Source: Cycas panzhihuaensis
Lineage: Eukaryota; Cycadophyta
Assembly (NCBI GenBank): GCA_023213395.1
Contig: CM041465.1
Coordinates: 67,463,741-67,527,740 of the forward strand
Direction of reading: 5' to 3'
DNA: 64,000 nt
The translations under genes and the position numbers were made by a program. This document shows, one piece after another, positions 62,915 to 64,000 of the stretch; within the stretch, counting starts at the first letter, position 1, and the number at the start of each line of letters is the position of its first letter. Under the pieces are notes generated by a model that saw nothing but the letters and a program-made list of their open reading frames with translations, did not search any database and was not told where the DNA came from.

Positions 62915-64000
62915 CCAATTTCGCTAGACGGGAACGCTGCGCAGGGAACGGGCAAACAAGGAAGGCAAATCGAGCACAATGCAGGCGGCTAGGGCTAATC
63001 TGGGCTGTGGGCGAAGACGGGGGGGCGTCCCCCCAAACGGGAAGGCAAGATGGAGTGATCCCTTATGCAGTTCATGCAGGGGAAAACGAAAGTTTCTAGG
63101 CTACAGAGTGGAGGAGAAAGGGTGATCCGAATGGGGTACAGAAGATTCAGAGAAGGTTAGTCCAGCCAGATCTCGCCCTGTTTACTTTTCCAGAGTTAGT
63201 GGAAGGTAGGCACGAGGCTTATGTAGAGTGGCGCTCGAGCCTAGACGGGAGAGGACGGTGCTATCACAAGGTGGCGGTGCTGAGCAGGTTTACTGTGACG
63301 CTCGAGGGTTTCACAGATTCAAAGGAACTGGACAAAGTCTGACTTTGCATGCCCAAGATTAGAACCTCAGAAGCTTAGCCAAAGGAAACAGTTATACAGA
63401 GACAAGCTTACTGGTAAGCTTATGCTGCTTTTGCATTCTGTATAAGTTCTTTCCTTTGTTGTTCATATGATGCAGACAACCCTGAACCAGTCTCAGTCCT
63501 CCCCTTCGAGGAGGACTTACCTTAATGTTTTAAGAACTAGAAATCAAGAGGAACAAGACATAATCCCAGTTAAAATTGGAAATAGATATAAAATCTTGAT
63601 ACCGAAAGAGGTAACTGAAAAGGCCATGCAGTACTGGGAGAATAGCCTAGTAGGTAGGTTCTCGGGTCCCAGGCCAGGATTGGATATCATCAGGGAGTGG
63701 ATTAGAAACAAGTAGAAGACCAAAAACCCTATCTAAGTCATGGCGATGCCTAAGGGATGCGTCCTTTTTAGGTTTTTAAGTCAGGAGGACATGATTTCCA
63801 TCTTATTGCAGTCACCATGGATGTTTGGGAGGAAGGCCATGACACTGGAGAAATGGCATCCAGACTTCGACCCAGGTATTCATGTGGTTAAACAAGCTCC
63901 AGTTTGGGTTCAACTTCCTGGGCTCCCCCTACACTTTTGGAACCCAGAGACGGTCAAAGGGGCGGCTAGAATGATAGGGCCTCTTTTAGCCTTAGATTCA
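62915..64000 (+). mobile_element. 5' end of an L1-type LINE, continuing beyond the window
   Basis: A 550-bp GC-rich, CpG-containing segment (62915-63466) acts as the 5' UTR before an ORF1 with the plant LINE DUF4283 domain. The base composition contrasts sharply with the AT-rich DNA to the left, which marks the insertion point. The TSD cannot be seen because the 3' end is outside. At 63020-63035 GGGGGG-CGT-CCCCCC forms a short perfect hairpin. Confidence 0.8.
63467..64000 (+). pseudogene. LINE ORF1 with DUF4283 domain, broken and cut by the window end
   Basis: The frame starts MMQTTLNQSQSSPSRRTYL. The DUF4283 core appears as ENSLVGRFSGPRPG, MPKGCVLFRFLSQEDM, SPWMFGRKAMTLEKWHPDF and PVWVQLPGLPLHFWN. 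This domain is the N-terminal nucleic-acid-binding part of plant LINE ORF1 proteins. Two in-frame stops (TAG 63713-63715, TAA at about 63734) interrupt one otherwise continuous frame, both reachable from Gln codons by C-to-T change. A zinc knuckle and ORF2 would be expected downstream, outside the window. Confidence 0.85.

Overview
The window is nuclear DNA of a land plant, most likely a seed plant. It is AT-rich (roughly 70% by eye), gene-poor and made almost entirely of retrotransposons in different states of decay. The evidence is plant-type Ty1/copia elements primed by initiator tRNA-Met, a Ty3/gypsy chromovirus with a C-terminal chromodomain, an L1-type LINE whose ORF1 carries the plant DUF4283 domain, and an F-box pseudogene. 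Nothing bacterial is present: no operons, CRISPR, rRNA or tRNA genes. The species cannot be told from the sequence. No intact protein-coding gene is visible; all coding regions are broken.

Layout. 116-2178: 5'-truncated Copia relic on the minus strand (Copia-A). 3502-11841: structurally complete Copia on the plus strand (Copia-P) with two LTRs, PBS, PPT and a perfect 5-bp target-site duplication (TSD), but a frameshifted gag-pol. 13000-35265: a nest. The outermost member is an old gypsy-like element holding only a gag relic. Into it went Copia-B (minus strand, 13930-33319, TSD TGATG). Copia-B was then hit by three further insertions: the chromovirus (16436-22713, TSD TACCT), a solo Copia LTR (22995-23447, TSD AACAT) and a gag-type non-autonomous element called NA-2 here (23740-28192, degenerate TSD). 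Removing the three inserts and their TSD copies leaves a Copia-B of about 8.2 kb, close to the 8.34 kb of Copia-P.

An 8.1-kb part of this nest (26716-34888) is repeated in direct orientation at 40994-49091 at roughly 8% divergence. The intervening 35266-40993 holds a Copia gag-protease relic, an unidentified coiled-coil-like relic and simple or degenerate repeats. The right end of the second copy abuts and truncates an F-box pseudogene (49074-50138). From 50140 to 62900 there is AT-rich DNA with few signals: one Copia LTR with PBS at 56129-56607 (minus) and a relative in opposite orientation near 60603. At 62.9 kb the composition jumps to GC-rich, marking the 5' end of a LINE that runs off the window.

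Relative ages. LTR-to-LTR differences counted by eye are about 7/377 for the chromovirus, about 12 substitutions plus one indel in 335 for Copia-P, about 50/322 for NA-2 and about 59/357 for Copia-B. The two duplication blocks differ by about 8% in a sampled stretch. This order agrees with the nesting. The most distinctive biology is that Copia-P, Copia-B and NA-2 all carry unusually long (3.1-3.4 kb) leaders between PBS and gag, with two short motifs conserved far better than their surroundings. This looks like one Copia lineage with a conserved leader and a non-autonomous, internally deleted derivative.
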